Shown one piece after another: positions 19,742-29,662 of a stretch of DNA of 64,000 nt. Below the pieces are notes generated by a model. It searched no databases, was not told where the DNA came from, and was given only the letters and a program-made list of their open reading frames with translations. A program made the position numbers and the translations under genes. Positions within the stretch are counted from its first letter, which is position 1. Each line of letters begins with the position of its first letter. This DNA is from Halogranum amylolyticum (lineage in GTDB: Archaea; Halobacteriota; Halobacteria; Halobacteriales; Haloferacaceae). Location of the stretch: positions 16,023 to 80,022 of the forward strand of contig NZ_FODV01000015.1 in assembly GCF_900110465.1 (NCBI RefSeq), read 5' to 3'.

Positions 19742-20635
19742 TCAGGAGAGTTCGGTTGGTACACCCTCCTGCAAGCTCGCTGCCTTAACCGTATTATAGA
19801 GAAGCATCGAGATAGTAAGCGGACCCACACCCCCTGGAACAGGAGTAATAGCCGATGCCTTCGTTTTTGCGCTGTCAAAATCGACGTCACCAACCAATTC
19901 GTACCCCTTCTCATTGTCTGCTTCAACACGGTTGACACCAACATCAATAACTACTGTACCGCTAGAAAGCATCGACCCATCGATCAACTCTGGGACCCCA
20001 ACAGCAGCGATAACGATATCCGCATTCCGAGTCTTTTCTGCAAGATTCTCTGTTCGAGAGTGACAAACAGTCACTGTTGCGTTACCAGTTTTGGCTTTCT
20101 GAATAAGAAGGTTCATCATCGGCTTTCCAACGATGTCTGACCGACCAACGATAGCTACATCTTTCCCCTCCGTTTCCTCGTTGACCGCATTAAGGAGTTT
20201 TTGCACACCATGGGGGGTACAGGGTTTGAAGCGAGGGTTACCGATGGTAAGACGTCCAACATTCTCAGGATGAAACCCGTCAACGTCTTTTATTGGATCA
20301 ATCTGTTCCAAGACAGCTTGCTCGTTGACATGGTCCGGAACAGGCATTTGTACGAGGATCCCATGTATTTCTGGTTTAGAATTCAGACTTTTGATACGTT
20401 TCAGTAGCGTCTCTTCAGGTGCGTTTGCCGGAATCTCGTAGTGATAGCTCTCGATCCCGACCGCCTCACAGGCTTGTTGTTTCATTGAGACGTACGTTTC
20501 GCTTGCACTATCCTCGCTCATTAGTACGGTTGCTAACCCCGGTTTGACACCGTCTTTGCCTAATGTCTCAACACACGATTCTACATTACTTTTGACACTA
20601 TCTGCGATCTCGTTTCCGTCAATTCGTGTTGTCAT
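19742..20635 (-). CDS. folD: Methylene-THF dehydrogenase/methenyl-THF cyclohydrolase
   Basis: FolD oxidises methylene-THF with NAD(P)+ and hydrolyses methenyl-THF to 10-formyl-THF. Family motifs visible are YVSMKQQACEAVGI with the catalytic Lys, GILVQMPVPDHV, PIKDVDGFHPENVGRL with the folate-site Asp, the nucleotide-binding VAIVGRSDIVGKPM, and the closing PVPGGVGPLTISMLL. I start it at ATG 20635 (MTTRIDGNEIADSVKS, 297 residues); an upstream start would add eight residues not seen in the family. It links the two dimethylglycine-oxidase-like enzymes to PurU. Confidence 0.94.
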   Translation of the reverse strand: MTTRIDGNEIADSVKSNVESCVETLGKDGVKPGLATVLMSEDSASETYVSMKQQACEAVGIESYHYEIPANAPEETLLKRIKSLNSKPEIHGILVQMPVPDHVNEQAVLEQIDPIKDVDGFHPENVGRLTIGNPRFKPCTPHGVQKLLNAVNEETEGKDVAIVGRSDIVGKPMMNLLIQKAKTGNATVTVCHSRTENLAEKTRNADIVIAAVGVPELIDGSMLSSGTVVIDVGVNRVEADNEKGYELVGDVDFDSAKTKASAITPVPGGVGPLTISMLLYNTVKAASLQEGVPTELS

Positions 20636-20964
20636 GATTGTCGAGGTGAGTGACCGCAAAGCACAGAGACACCAGCGAACCGTTGGAAAAAACGGTAACG
20701 CTGCTCTCTCTGTTCAGGGCGCTGATAGCACTCTCACAGCGCCGTCACTTACTGACTCTTTTGGGGCTAATTAATCTACATGCTGACGACTAAGAGTACT
20801 TGAGTAAAGCTATGAGAAACTCTTCAAGTAAAATATTAGAGAAGAGATGCAAAAGAGATGGGCACAACGTCATGGCACCTCACATCAAATATCTCAACCT
20901 CCATAGATAGTCCGATTCGAGGAGACGTCCTTCGGGTTGTCGTCAATATTATCGCAAGAAGAGA
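20636..20964. other. Intergenic region, nothing recognised
   Basis: About 330 AT-rich bases between folD and the MFS gene, with no gene or clear repeat. It should hold the folD promoter. Confidence 0.4.
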
Positions 20965-22167
20965 TCACTCTGAAGCTAACAGCGCTACTAGTGTCCCAAT
21001 AACACCAAGCACACCTGTGTAGACGAATATTGAGGAATATTCGCCCGTCCACTCAATAAGTGCCCCTGTGATTACGGGTGACACGAATTCGCCGAGCCAG
21101 CCGACAACCGAAATAACAGCTACAGCGGTCCCAACGACGTTATCATCAACGAAATTCTGAACATAGGTATAGATAACTCCCATCTGTAGTTGGATAGTCA
21201 GACCGGCAGCGACAAGGCCGACGAGAAAGGTCGAAGGAATGTCAGCCCCGCTGAGATACAGAACAACAATGGTTGTAGTAAGGAAAGACACGAACAGAAC
21301 TGGTCGCTTCCGTTGGTTGAACACACGGTCAGAAAGGATACCGCCGCCAGTTCGCGAGAGAATCGCCGTCGCTGGAAAGAGCGATACAAAGAGCCCGCTT
21401 TTAGCAAGCGAGAGGTCGAACATCGTCGATGTGTAGGTCGGCATCCAACTATTGAAGACCATGTATAACGAGTAGATTGTAAACGAGACGAGACAGACCA
21501 CCCAGACGTTGCGATCAAGAAAGACTCGAAACACGTCAGATCGGGTCGGTGTGTGAGAAGCATCGGGTGAGGCCGTAACGGTTTGGCCGGCAAATATGAT
21601 GAAAGGAAGTGTAGTCACAGCAAGGCTACCGAAAACAAGAAGCGTTGTTGGCCACCCATATTCTGTCGCAATTTGTGGGCCTGCATACTGCCCTATTGCG
21701 TATCCTAACGGATATCCTGTTGTATAGATGGAAACTGCAGTTGAGCGCGCTTCTGGCGGGAATGCACTGCTAAGAATATTCGTTCCCGCAACCCAAATCG
21801 TCACGATTGCAAGGCCACTCAGCAGTCGGGAGACGAAAAGTGACCAGTAATCGTTATTGATCCCTGCAACCCACCCCCAAATACTCGCTACGAGAATCAG
21901 GCCGATAGCTGCGGCCATCATCACTCGATTGTTCGTCCGGTCAAGGTAGATTCCAACAGGAATTCCAATGAGTACAGCTGACACTTGTGGCGCAGTAAGT
22001 ATCCACGATGCCGCAGTCTCACCAATACCGAAATCCGTCATAAGAAGACTCAGGACACTTGCTGGCACAATAATATAGGCACCCACGAACAACCACATCA
22101 ACCACATTCCGATAAGCAATGCAACTGAACCTTGAGGATACTGGATTCTATCATCGACCTGTGTCAT
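20965..22167 (-). CDS. Major facilitator superfamily transporter
   Basis: About 400 residues and twelve hydrophobic segments. The loop between helices 2 and 3 reads GIYLDRTNNRVMM, a form of the MFS A-motif, and the second half has a comparable GGGILSDRVFNQRKRP loop. The likely start is ATG 22167 (MTQVDDRIQYPQGS); an in-frame ATG five codons earlier is possible. The substrate cannot be read from sequence. Between folD and a dimethylglycine-oxidase-like gene it may import dimethylglycine, sarcosine or another methylated amine, or export a product. That is inference from position only. Confidence 0.8.
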   Translation of the reverse strand: MTQVDDRIQYPQGSVALLIGMWLMWLFVGAYIIVPASVLSLLMTDFGIGETAASWILTAPQVSAVLIGIPVGIYLDRTNNRVMMAAAIGLILVASIWGWVAGINNDYWSLFVSRLLSGLAIVTIWVAGTNILSSAFPPEARSTAVSIYTTGYPLGYAIGQYAGPQIATEYGWPTTLLVFGSLAVTTLPFIIFAGQTVTASPDASHTPTRSDVFRVFLDRNVWVVCLVSFTIYSLYMVFNSWMPTYTSTMFDLSLAKSGLFVSLFPATAILSRTGGGILSDRVFNQRKRPVLFVSFLTTTIVVLYLSGADIPSTFLVGLVAAGLTIQLQMGVIYTYVQNFVDDNVVGTAVAVISVVGWLGEFVSPVITGALIEWTGEYSSIFVYTGVLGVIGTLVALLASE

Positions 22168-22373
22168 GAGATAAATAGACAAATCTTCCCCAAATATATG
22201 TTTCGGCCATGCACAAATATCGACAACAAAGTAGAGAAAACGTCCCTAAGATCGACAAAAAGGTGCCAGAGTGTGGAAATATCTGGAGGTAGTCTTCAAT
22301 CAACTGGAAGTGACGCTCTCTAATGAAAAATTGTCTTGGAAGACCGATAGACTAACTCGGATGCTCGTTCCTG

Positions 22374-24947
22374 TTAGTCAAGTAGCGGTTCTTCGCGAAC
22401 AGTAGCGTCGTAGCGCTCCCCTTCGTATAGAATCTCGAGTTCAATTCCAGGTTCTGCATACTCTGATGGGAGATACGTATAGACGACACAGGCGCCGACC
22501 GTATACCCATACTCAGCACTGTGAGCATAGCCGATCGTTTCATCACCGTCGAGTACCGGGCGATTTGCGAGGATAGCCACATCCTCGTCGTCAAGGGTCA
22601 CACAGGCAACCTTGTGAGAGATGTTGTCTCCGTCAGCTGCTGAGGCAACTGCTTGCTTTCCAATGAAGTCGGTGTCCAAGTCGACAGCCCATCCAAGATT
22701 CGCTTCGTAGGGATTATGTTCTGTATGGAGATCTTCTCCCCACAGTCGGAATCCCTTCTCGATACGCAGGGCGTTCAGCGCACCGTTCCCGTACGGACGA
22801 ATGTCGTACTCTTCACCGGCCTCCATGAGGTGCTCCCAGAGCGTCTCCCCGTACTCAGAGGGTGTGTATAGTTCCCACCCGAGTTCGCCGGCGTAGGACA
22901 CCCGAAGCGCGGTGACAGGGACGTTCTTCACGAAGAACTGTTGGCTCGTGAAGAACGGGAACGCTTCATCAGAGAGGTCTACGTCAGTCACCTTGGAGAG
23001 CACTTTCCGGGCGTTCGGACCGGTACACACCATCGCTGCGAGGTTCGAAGTGACATCGTTCACGATGACGTCCTCGGGAGATTGCTCGCGGACCCACGCG
23101 ACGTGGTTGTTCCCGACCTCACGACCAGTCGTCAGGAGGAGGTAGCGGTCGTCGTCGACACGTGTGACGGTGATATCGGCGCGGATGCCGCCCCCCTCAT
23201 TGCACATCAATGTGTACCGAACGTCGCCCACCTCAAGATCCATGCCGTTCGTACAGAGGTACTGGATGAACTCGCCCGCGTTGTCACCAAGGACCTCCAT
23301 CTTGTTGAACGAGGTCATATCGTGGAGACCGACCTTATTGCGGACATGTAGTGTCTCCGCGCCCTCGATGGGTGACCAGTATTTGCCCTCCCAGCCTTCG
23401 CGGTCGGGAATCTGGTCGCCGTACTTTGCCACTAAGTCAGCGTTAGATTCGAACCACTGCGGTTCTTCCCATCCAGCCTCTGCCCACAACTCGGCATCCA
23501 GCTCTTTGTGGCTGTGGTACATGGGGGTACGGCGGATGTCGCGTTGGTGGTCCGTCCAAACCCACTTCGGATGCATAATATTGTAGACGATACGATACTC
23601 TTCACCACCGATGTCTCGGGCGAACTCCCAACTTCCCTCGTGAGCGTCGAATCGGTTGACGTCGGCATGTGCGAGGTCAATCGGACCGTCAGGAAGACGT
23701 GGGACACCACGCTCCATCCATTCAGCAAGTGCCTTTCCAGCACCGCCAGCGTGTGTGACCCAGATACCAGCTGCAGTCCAGAGTCCCTCGAGTTCTTCGA
23801 CCGGGCCCATCACTGGGAGACCATTAGGAGACTCGGCGAACATCCCGTTGTACTTGTGTTCGAGTTCCTTCCCCTCTGTCGCCGGGAGCAGTTCGTTACT
23901 TGCCTGCCGCGGGGCTTTATCGGGTCGGTCCGGGTGAGTCGCGTTGTTCATATGATACTCGGTGAACTCGTGAACCGAGCCTTGCTCGCCATCAGAGTCG
24001 TTACCACCGAGTTCCTGCGGATCCGGAACGACCGGTTCGTGGTTGTACGAGCCGATCCCGTAGGAGTCGCCATGCGTCCGGAAGTACATCGCGTTATCTT
24101 GGTCACGCAGGATAGGACGGTCCGGTCCCGCAAGGAGACGGTCAGTCTTGTCGCCAGAGACACTTTTGTAGTTCTCGTATAGAGGATGGTCGCTGACGTC
24201 AATCCTGTTGTCGGCCAACTCATCCAGTGGCTCCGTCATTGTGTACTGGTGTTCGACGGGGGTCACAGGCAGGTGAACGTCGAGTTTTTCACCGAGCTGT
24301 CGTGCCCAGATATTCGTCGCAATTACGACTTCGTTGCACTCGATGGTCCCGTTCTCGGTGAGAACTGACTGGACTTCGCCGTCCTGAGTATCGATGTCGT
24401 GTGTACGGGTGTGCGGAACAAACTTGGCACCTCGATCCATCGCTTCGCGGGCAAGAGCCGCACACGCCACAACACCAGATACCTGCCCATCAGTTGGCGA
24501 GTAGTAACCGCCCTGAATGACGTCGCTATCGACTAATGGAAGTTTCTCTTCGACTTCTTCCGGTGAAAGTAGCTGTGGGTTCGGAAGACCCCAAGACTTC
24601 CCCCACTCAACGCGACGCTGAAGGTAGTCCATTCGTTCGTCGCTACGAGCGACTTCGATCCCGCCAACTTCGTTATAGGCCTGGGTACCGGTGTCGTCTT
24701 CCAGTTCAGAGTACAGCTTGCGACTGTAGTTAGCAAACTTCGTGAGAATCTTTGACTCCGAAGTCTGGAACATGATTCCTGGCGCGTGGCTGGAAGAGCC
24801 GCCAGTAGTCGGGAGTGGCCCTTGATCGACGACAACTACATCATCTCGACCAAGATCGGTGAGTTGGTACGCGAGATTGCATCCGACGATGCCGGCCCCG
24901 ACAATGACAGTGTCTGCTTGGTCCGGCAAGCTATCGTTTGCGTTCAT
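22374..24947 (-). CDS. Dimethylglycine/sarcosine oxidase-dehydrogenase, copy 2
   Basis: An 857-residue paralog of the enzyme at 16886-19447, colinear over its whole length. It has the FAD loop VIVGAGIVGCNLAYQL, the putative FAD-linked His H54 in GGSSSHAPGIMFQT, and a GcvT-like THF domain with GELGWELYTPSEYG. The two proteins differ at many positions outside these motifs, so the duplication is old rather than recent, in contrast to the Rieske pair. One copy may prefer dimethylglycine and the other sarcosine. It starts at an ATG following an AT-rich promoter region. Neither copy is accompanied by the beta/gamma/delta subunits of heterotetrameric sarcosine oxidase. Confidence 0.88.
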   Translation of the reverse strand: MNANDSLPDQADTVIVGAGIVGCNLAYQLTDLGRDDVVVVDQGPLPTTGGSSSHAPGIMFQTSESKILTKFANYSRKLYSELEDDTGTQAYNEVGGIEVARSDERMDYLQRRVEWGKSWGLPNPQLLSPEEVEEKLPLVDSDVIQGGYYSPTDGQVSGVVACAALAREAMDRGAKFVPHTRTHDIDTQDGEVQSVLTENGTIECNEVVIATNIWARQLGEKLDVHLPVTPVEHQYTMTEPLDELADNRIDVSDHPLYENYKSVSGDKTDRLLAGPDRPILRDQDNAMYFRTHGDSYGIGSYNHEPVVPDPQELGGNDSDGEQGSVHEFTEYHMNNATHPDRPDKAPRQASNELLPATEGKELEHKYNGMFAESPNGLPVMGPVEELEGLWTAAGIWVTHAGGAGKALAEWMERGVPRLPDGPIDLAHADVNRFDAHEGSWEFARDIGGEEYRIVYNIMHPKWVWTDHQRDIRRTPMYHSHKELDAELWAEAGWEEPQWFESNADLVAKYGDQIPDREGWEGKYWSPIEGAETLHVRNKVGLHDMTSFNKMEVLGDNAGEFIQYLCTNGMDLEVGDVRYTLMCNEGGGIRADITVTRVDDDRYLLLTTGREVGNNHVAWVREQSPEDVIVNDVTSNLAAMVCTGPNARKVLSKVTDVDLSDEAFPFFTSQQFFVKNVPVTALRVSYAGELGWELYTPSEYGETLWEHLMEAGEEYDIRPYGNGALNALRIEKGFRLWGEDLHTEHNPYEANLGWAVDLDTDFIGKQAVASAADGDNISHKVACVTLDDEDVAILANRPVLDGDETIGYAHSAEYGYTVGACVVYTYLPSEYAEPGIELEILYEGERYDATVREEPLLD

Positions 24948-25385
24948 AATGTGACACCGGAAGATGCTAACTGACTACAAATATAATTACCGCTCACACT
25001 GAGACAGAGCATTATGAGACAACAAATAGACAGATAGAATTTGCAATTGGGTTGTTGCTTAACAATGATAGAAGTGTTATGCCGTAATTCATCGTATCGA
25101 TATATTGTTAGTAGTACCAATGGTCGTCTTCAGAATACAGTAAGTATAATTAAAGCTATAGAAGAATGATAAGTATAGGCTCGGATAATATCACCCAAAA
25201 AAGTATTTGAGTGATAGCGACTGTGTATGCTTTAGCATTCAACCACAGTTTTGAGTCTGAGACAACAATGAACGGGATTAGACCGTCTACGTACATAGAT
25301 TTCTGAATGATATTTAATGTAATATCGAAGTAGATGACTGGGAATAACAACCTATTTAACGCCGAATTCGCTTGGTTCTCATGGC
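24948..25385. other. AT-rich divergent promoter region
   Basis: About 440 strongly AT-rich bases separate the copy 2 oxidase gene from the divergent GlcG-like gene. On the reverse strand AATTATATTT lies about 45 bases before the oxidase ATG and is a plausible TATA box. A hydrophobic 64-codon frame here (25156-25350) probably reflects base composition only. Confidence 0.45.
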
Positions 25386-25829
25386 ATGGTAGACTCCATC
25401 CCGCTGCAGACAGCGACTAAGCTGATCAAAGCAGCAGAAGAGAAAGCCGAAGAGATCGATAATCCGATGGTCATCACAGTTGCAAATAGCGAAGGTAACC
25501 TTGTTGCCCAGCACCGGATGGATGGCGCTTGGTTAGCCTCTGTAAACATCTCGCGGAACAAAGCATACACATCAGCTGCACTAGATATGCCGACCCACGA
25601 GCTAGCTGAGGCGTCCGAACCAGGCAACTCACTGTATGGCTTGCAAACCACTGATGAGGGCCGGATTGTTATATTCGGTGGAGGCTATCCGCTCAAACAA
25701 GATGGTGAAGTTGTCGGTGCAATCGGTGTTTCCGGTGGCGAAGTCAGTCAGGATCAAGAGGTCGCCGAAGCAGGTGTCACACAATGGCAGGACCTTAGCG
25801 ACGTAGAAGCAGTCGCAGCGGACGACTGA
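25386..25829 (+). CDS. GlcG/HbpS (DUF336) family protein
   Basis: A 147-residue protein with the family pattern: a helical start (LQTATKLIKAAEEKAEE), VITVANSEGNLVAQHRMDGAWLASVNISRNKAYTSAAL in the middle, and the glycine-rich end VIFGGGYPLKQDGEVVGAIGVSGG. Members bind haem or small ligands and often accompany oxidative catabolic genes, but the biochemical role is unclear. The start at 25386 is supported because the ATG five bases earlier is in another frame and stops at once. It is transcribed away from the oxidase gene. Confidence 0.85.
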   Translation: MVDSIPLQTATKLIKAAEEKAEEIDNPMVITVANSEGNLVAQHRMDGAWLASVNISRNKAYTSAALDMPTHELAEASEPGNSLYGLQTTDEGRIVIFGGGYPLKQDGEVVGAIGVSGGEVSQDQEVAEAGVTQWQDLSDVEAVAADD

Positions 25830-26176
25830 TTGACATGCGATAAACATGGAGATAGGGTATCCTCCTGTGTGAGCGTCCAAACTGTCCCAACAAATTTGCG
25901 ATACCCTAGGGTCGTGATCTCCACTACTCGCGAAGGCGTGAGTAGTCATCGTCGAGTTATAGCGACCCGACTTTCCATCCTCAACTCGAAAATACCACAA
26001 TTAGGTCATTCGTTTGAATTTCATTCGCTCTAAGAATAACATCTATAGTAACGTGAACCGATTGAGTCGGGTATTCTATACACTACCCATCCTTATCCTG
26101 TGGCGCTTCTTCACGTGGGGTGGTATCGTATAGATAGAGGGTACTGCGAAGGCCATAGCAACCGCACCGTGGTCGT
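25830..26176. other. Intergenic region between convergent genes, with hairpin
   Basis: About 350 bases between the convergent GlcG-like and PabA-like genes. An inverted repeat ACTACTC...GAGTAGT near 25923-25946 could form a stem and may help end transcription. Nothing else was recognised. Confidence 0.4.
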
Positions 26177-26758
26177 CTACAGACCTCTGTTGTGGACAAT
26201 AGAAGTGCAGAAATTCTGGATGACTCTCTTTCCAACATCGGTGAGAATACTTTCAGGATGAAATTGTACGCCAAAGTGTGGTCGTTCAGTGTGTCGAACA
26301 CTCATCGCGATTTCTCGGTCGTCGTTCGTGTAGGCCGTCTCGACTAGTGCCTCGGGAAGGTTATCGCCGTCAATCGCGAGTGAATGGTATCTCCCGACTT
26401 CAAATAGGTCAGGAACGCCCTCGTAGAGGTCAGTCCCTTCGTGAACCACCTCCGATGTTTTCCCATGTACTACCGTGGGCGCGTGCCCAACCGAAGTGCC
26501 GTGAGCCGCACAAAGGGCTTGATGACCGAGACACACGCCGAGTACCGGCAGCTCAGCTTCGGAGAAGATATTCATTGAGATGCCGGCCTCTTGAGGCGTT
26601 CCCGGTCCTGGTGAAACAATGACACCGTCCGGATCGGAGGTGCGAATTTCTGGGATACTAATCTCGTCGTTGCGTCGAACCACAACACGGTCGAATTGGC
26701 CGACATATTGGACCAAGTTGTACACAAACGAATCGTAATTATCGATTATTAAAATCAT
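26177..26758 (-). CDS. pabA: Glutamine amidotransferase subunit of aminodeoxychorismate/anthranilate synthase
   Basis: A 193-residue class I glutamine amidotransferase (TrpG/PabA). The catalytic Cys lies in GVCLGHQAL, and the His-Glu pair in VQFHPESILT. The start is MILIIDNYDSFVYNLVQYVG. It supplies ammonia from glutamine to the component I enzyme upstream, whose stop overlaps this start by 4 bases (ATGA). TrpG and PabA cannot be told apart by sequence reading. The folate context favours p-aminobenzoate synthesis, with the caution given for its partner. Confidence 0.85.
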   Translation of the reverse strand: MILIIDNYDSFVYNLVQYVGQFDRVVVRRNDEISIPEIRTSDPDGVIVSPGPGTPQEAGISMNIFSEAELPVLGVCLGHQALCAAHGTSVGHAPTVVHGKTSEVVHEGTDLYEGVPDLFEVGRYHSLAIDGDNLPEALVETAYTNDDREIAMSVRHTERPHFGVQFHPESILTDVGKRVIQNFCTSIVHNRGL

Positions 26759-28257
26759 TCTGTATTTCCCACCTCCGTGCTCACAGATTCGACAGCGAAT
26801 GAGACCTGCTCACCAAGGGCTTCGTCAACGGCAGTTAGAAGAGCTCGTGCCTTGTTGAGGGTTTCATCATATTCTTGCTCGGGGATCGAGTCATGGACGA
26901 TGCCACTACCGACGCGAAGACGGTACTCATCATCGCAACGGACCAGTGTCCGAATTATGATGTTTAATGTTGCTTGGTCATCAAATCCAAAAATTCCAAT
27001 ACTCCCAGTGTATGGGCCTCGATTAGTGGCTTCGACCTCATCAATTATCTCCATCGTGCGAGGTTTTGGTGCACCGGTAATGGTCCCTCCAGGAAATACT
27101 GCTGCCACCGCGTCAGCTATGCTAACTTCCTCTCGTTTGTGTCCCTGAACAAGAGAGACAAGGTGCATGACTTCCGAATAGCGATCAATTCTGCGATACT
27201 CTGTTACATCGACTGTGCCGTACGCGCTCACCTTGCCAAGATCGTTGCGCTCCAAATCGACAAGCATTGCGTGCTCCGCTCGTTCCTTCTCATCGTTGAG
27301 TAGTTCAGTTTCCAATTCCGAGTCCTCCTCACACGTTTGACCACGAGGTCGAGTACCTGCAATCGGCTCTGTGAAGAGTTGGTTCCCTTCAACGTCAAGC
27401 AAGAGTTCAGGACTCGCACTTACGATATCAATGTCAGGAAATTCCAGCAATCCCGAATATGGGGCTGGGTTCACATCTCGGACTGCGTCAAAGACGTGAA
27501 TTGGGTGAGCTACCGCAGGTGCAACTAGTCTATGAGAGATGTTCGCTTGAAATGTTTCTCCATCCCGAATGTACTGCTGTACCGTGCGTACACGATCGGC
27601 AAATGTATCCTTTCCACACTCGCTCTCGAAAGTGGTTTGATTGTGAGTTGTCGGTTGCGTACTCACACATCCATTGCCATGAAGCGCCATTCGTGCCATC
27701 GAATGTGCCCTTTTGCGTCCTCTAGCATATGCAGCATCTGGATCATCAACGATGGGTGATGCGGTTATATGTAGCGTCACTTTATCATCAACTGGGCCCT
27801 TCCACGCAGCGACGCGGTCGAAGACGCCCAATTGCAGACGAGGGAGTCTTTCATCAGTCGCCTGGGAGATGTCTTCAAGATCTCTCGCAACATCATAAGA
27901 GAGCCACCCGAATGCTCCACATGGATATGGCACTTCACAGCCACCACGAATTAGTTGCTCGCGTTCAAGTAACGCATCTATCGCCCCAATTGCTGGAGTC
28001 TCTCCACACCGGGACACAGCGTTTGCATGCACCTGAAGACGTTCGATAGGGTCAACGCCAAAGTACCCCCAACCGGGCTGACCACCTGTCGTCTCCAAAT
28101 AGAATCCATTGCTGTCATTATCACGAACACGGCGGTACGCGGCGAATGGGTCCGAAACTGTAAGGCGTACTTCGACAGGTATCCGTACACCAGATGGTGC
28201 ATTCTCAGCGGTTTCGACGAACGATTCTTCTTTGGTAACGATTGATATTTCGCTCAT
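26755..28257 (-). CDS. pabB: Aminodeoxychorismate or anthranilate synthase component I
   Basis: About 500 residues of the chorismate-utilising TrpE/PabB family. Visible motifs are PIAGTRPRG, ELLNDEKERAEHAMLVDLERNDLG, FPGGTITGAPKPRTMEIIDE and GPYTGSIG. Nearby folC, folE, folD and purU suggest PabB, making aminodeoxychorismate for folate. However, the position that is a lysine in classical PabB (PIKGT) is alanine here, as in TrpE. No pabC and no other trp gene is seen in the window. The start is taken at ATG 28257 (MSEISIVTKEE); another ATG lies three codons upstream. Confidence 0.75.
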   Translation of the reverse strand: MSEISIVTKEESFVETAENAPSGVRIPVEVRLTVSDPFAAYRRVRDNDSNGFYLETTGGQPGWGYFGVDPIERLQVHANAVSRCGETPAIGAIDALLEREQLIRGGCEVPYPCGAFGWLSYDVARDLEDISQATDERLPRLQLGVFDRVAAWKGPVDDKVTLHITASPIVDDPDAAYARGRKRAHSMARMALHGNGCVSTQPTTHNQTTFESECGKDTFADRVRTVQQYIRDGETFQANISHRLVAPAVAHPIHVFDAVRDVNPAPYSGLLEFPDIDIVSASPELLLDVEGNQLFTEPIAGTRPRGQTCEEDSELETELLNDEKERAEHAMLVDLERNDLGKVSAYGTVDVTEYRRIDRYSEVMHLVSLVQGHKREEVSIADAVAAVFPGGTITGAPKPRTMEIIDEVEATNRGPYTGSIGIFGFDDQATLNIIIRTLVRCDDEYRLRVGSGIVHDSIPEQEYDETLNKARALLTAVDEALGEQVSFAVESVSTEVGNTE

Positions 28258-28507
28258 TGTACGCATATTCTTCCACGGTTACACGCGGCTGGTCCCGTAG
28301 TACCTTCTGTGAGAGAGGGTCAAAAATAAAAATCTTGTGAGGAGTCACTCAATACGTGGTATGCTTGGAGGTAGCTCGTTTGTGGACCACCTCGGGGTCA
28401 AGCCTTGTGGCACTCGCCTTGCTCATATGTAGAAAGAGGCTATAAATGGGTTATCTATTCCTCACATGCACTTATCCACGGATAGCATATAATTGTAAGA
28501 CACTACC

Positions 28508-29662
28508 ATGGGAGTAAGTACCTCGTTCGAAGAGCTCTCTCAGTTTATTGAGCGATACGAATCAGACGGTGGAAAGATTCACCGTGTCGAAGTGATGACC
28601 CCTACCCAAGAATCTGAGACGAAGCTCAGTGTCACGCTTGATCTCCCGGTGTCCATCTGTCAGAATACAGAATCGGGTGTTGAGGAATTACTCCGGACCG
28701 CAACGATTTCCGATAATGGAGGGTTAGAAGTTGAGTTCTCGTCAGCGATTTTCCCAGAATTAGATGAGTATATCCCAGAGAACACCTCAATTACTAGGGG
28801 TGATGTGCGCGTAACTGATGACGGAACGATTCTATCGACGTTCACACTCATGTTGGGGGAAGAATTAGATGAGGAACAATCCGAGCTGTCTAGGTCCCAC
28901 TCTTGTTCGTCATCAGCAGCCAGCAATCAGAGTATTGAGCACACCGACATGGGTGACAATGAGTCAGAGACAGACGAAGAGAGAGCCATCGATGAATATG
29001 GAACCGCTGTAGCGACAGAGGACACGACGAGCAACCAAGACAAGATCAAGAGCGAACTCAACACTGTGCGAAACAAAAATCTCCCGCCATATGAGGATAC
29101 ACAGTATCTTCAATGTCTGTACGATAATTTCAGCACCTTCACTGCAATGAGTGAAGAATTCGAGATTGACGTTGCCTCAGAGACTGTGCGTCGGTACATG
29201 ATAGATGCTGAGATTCACGAGCCAGCATCATATCAAACATCAGATGAAGAAAGATCTGAAGATCACATAGAAGAGCTTGACGACACTGCTAACGGCCCTG
29301 AACAACCAATCTCAGACAAATCAGCAAAGGACACACCGTCGTCGACTGAATCATACTCAGAGAAGAACCAAATAGAAGAGGACCCGATAGAGAATGTCTC
29401 GAATAAACAACTCCTCGCTGATGGGTTTGGTCTTCCAGACAATCTCACACTCGAGAAGTTAGCAGATGCAATTGAATCATCGATGACATTGTATGACATG
29501 CAGCGGCAGCTGAATATCGACCGGAAACGTACACGGGAACTATTGGAACAGCTGAATTTGATTGATCTCGTGATGCGAAGAATGGCACATAATCCCGATA
29601 AGGCAGTCTCTCGAGAAGAAATTGCAGACCGGATTCGAAACAGTACTCAGAGAGGCTGTTAA
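28508..29662 (+). CDS. Putative DNA-binding regulator with helix-turn-helix-like segments
   Basis: A 384-residue acidic protein. The N-terminal 125 residues look like a beta-rich ligand or dimer domain. A Ser/Glu-rich linker follows. Then comes a helical segment (YLQCLYDNFSTFTAMSEEFEIDVASETVRRYMIDAEIHEP) that reads like a helix-turn-helix, another acidic linker, and a C-terminal helix-turn-helix-like segment (TLYDMQRQLNIDRKRTRELLEQLNLIDLV). No enzyme motif is seen. Lying between the pab pair and the Rieske oxygenase, it could regulate the betaine genes. The DNA-binding assignment is by pattern only; the family was not identified. Confidence 0.6.
   Translation: MGVSTSFEELSQFIERYESDGGKIHRVEVMTPTQESETKLSVTLDLPVSICQNTESGVEELLRTATISDNGGLEVEFSSAIFPELDEYIPENTSITRGDVRVTDDGTILSTFTLMLGEELDEEQSELSRSHSCSSSAASNQSIEHTDMGDNESETDEERAIDEYGTAVATEDTTSNQDKIKSELNTVRNKNLPPYEDTQYLQCLYDNFSTFTAMSEEFEIDVASETVRRYMIDAEIHEPASYQTSDEERSEDHIEELDDTANGPEQPISDKSAKDTPSSTESYSEKNQIEEDPIENVSNKQLLADGFGLPDNLTLEKLADAIESSMTLYDMQRQLNIDRKRTRELLEQLNLIDLVMRRMAHNPDKAVSREEIADRIRNSTQRGC

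Noticed and set aside
25156..25350. Hydrophobic 64-codon reverse-strand frame in the AT-rich spacer
   Set aside because: Very AT-rich DNA gives Ile/Leu/Phe-rich translation by itself; it has no positive flanks or start context, and it lies in a divergent promoter region.
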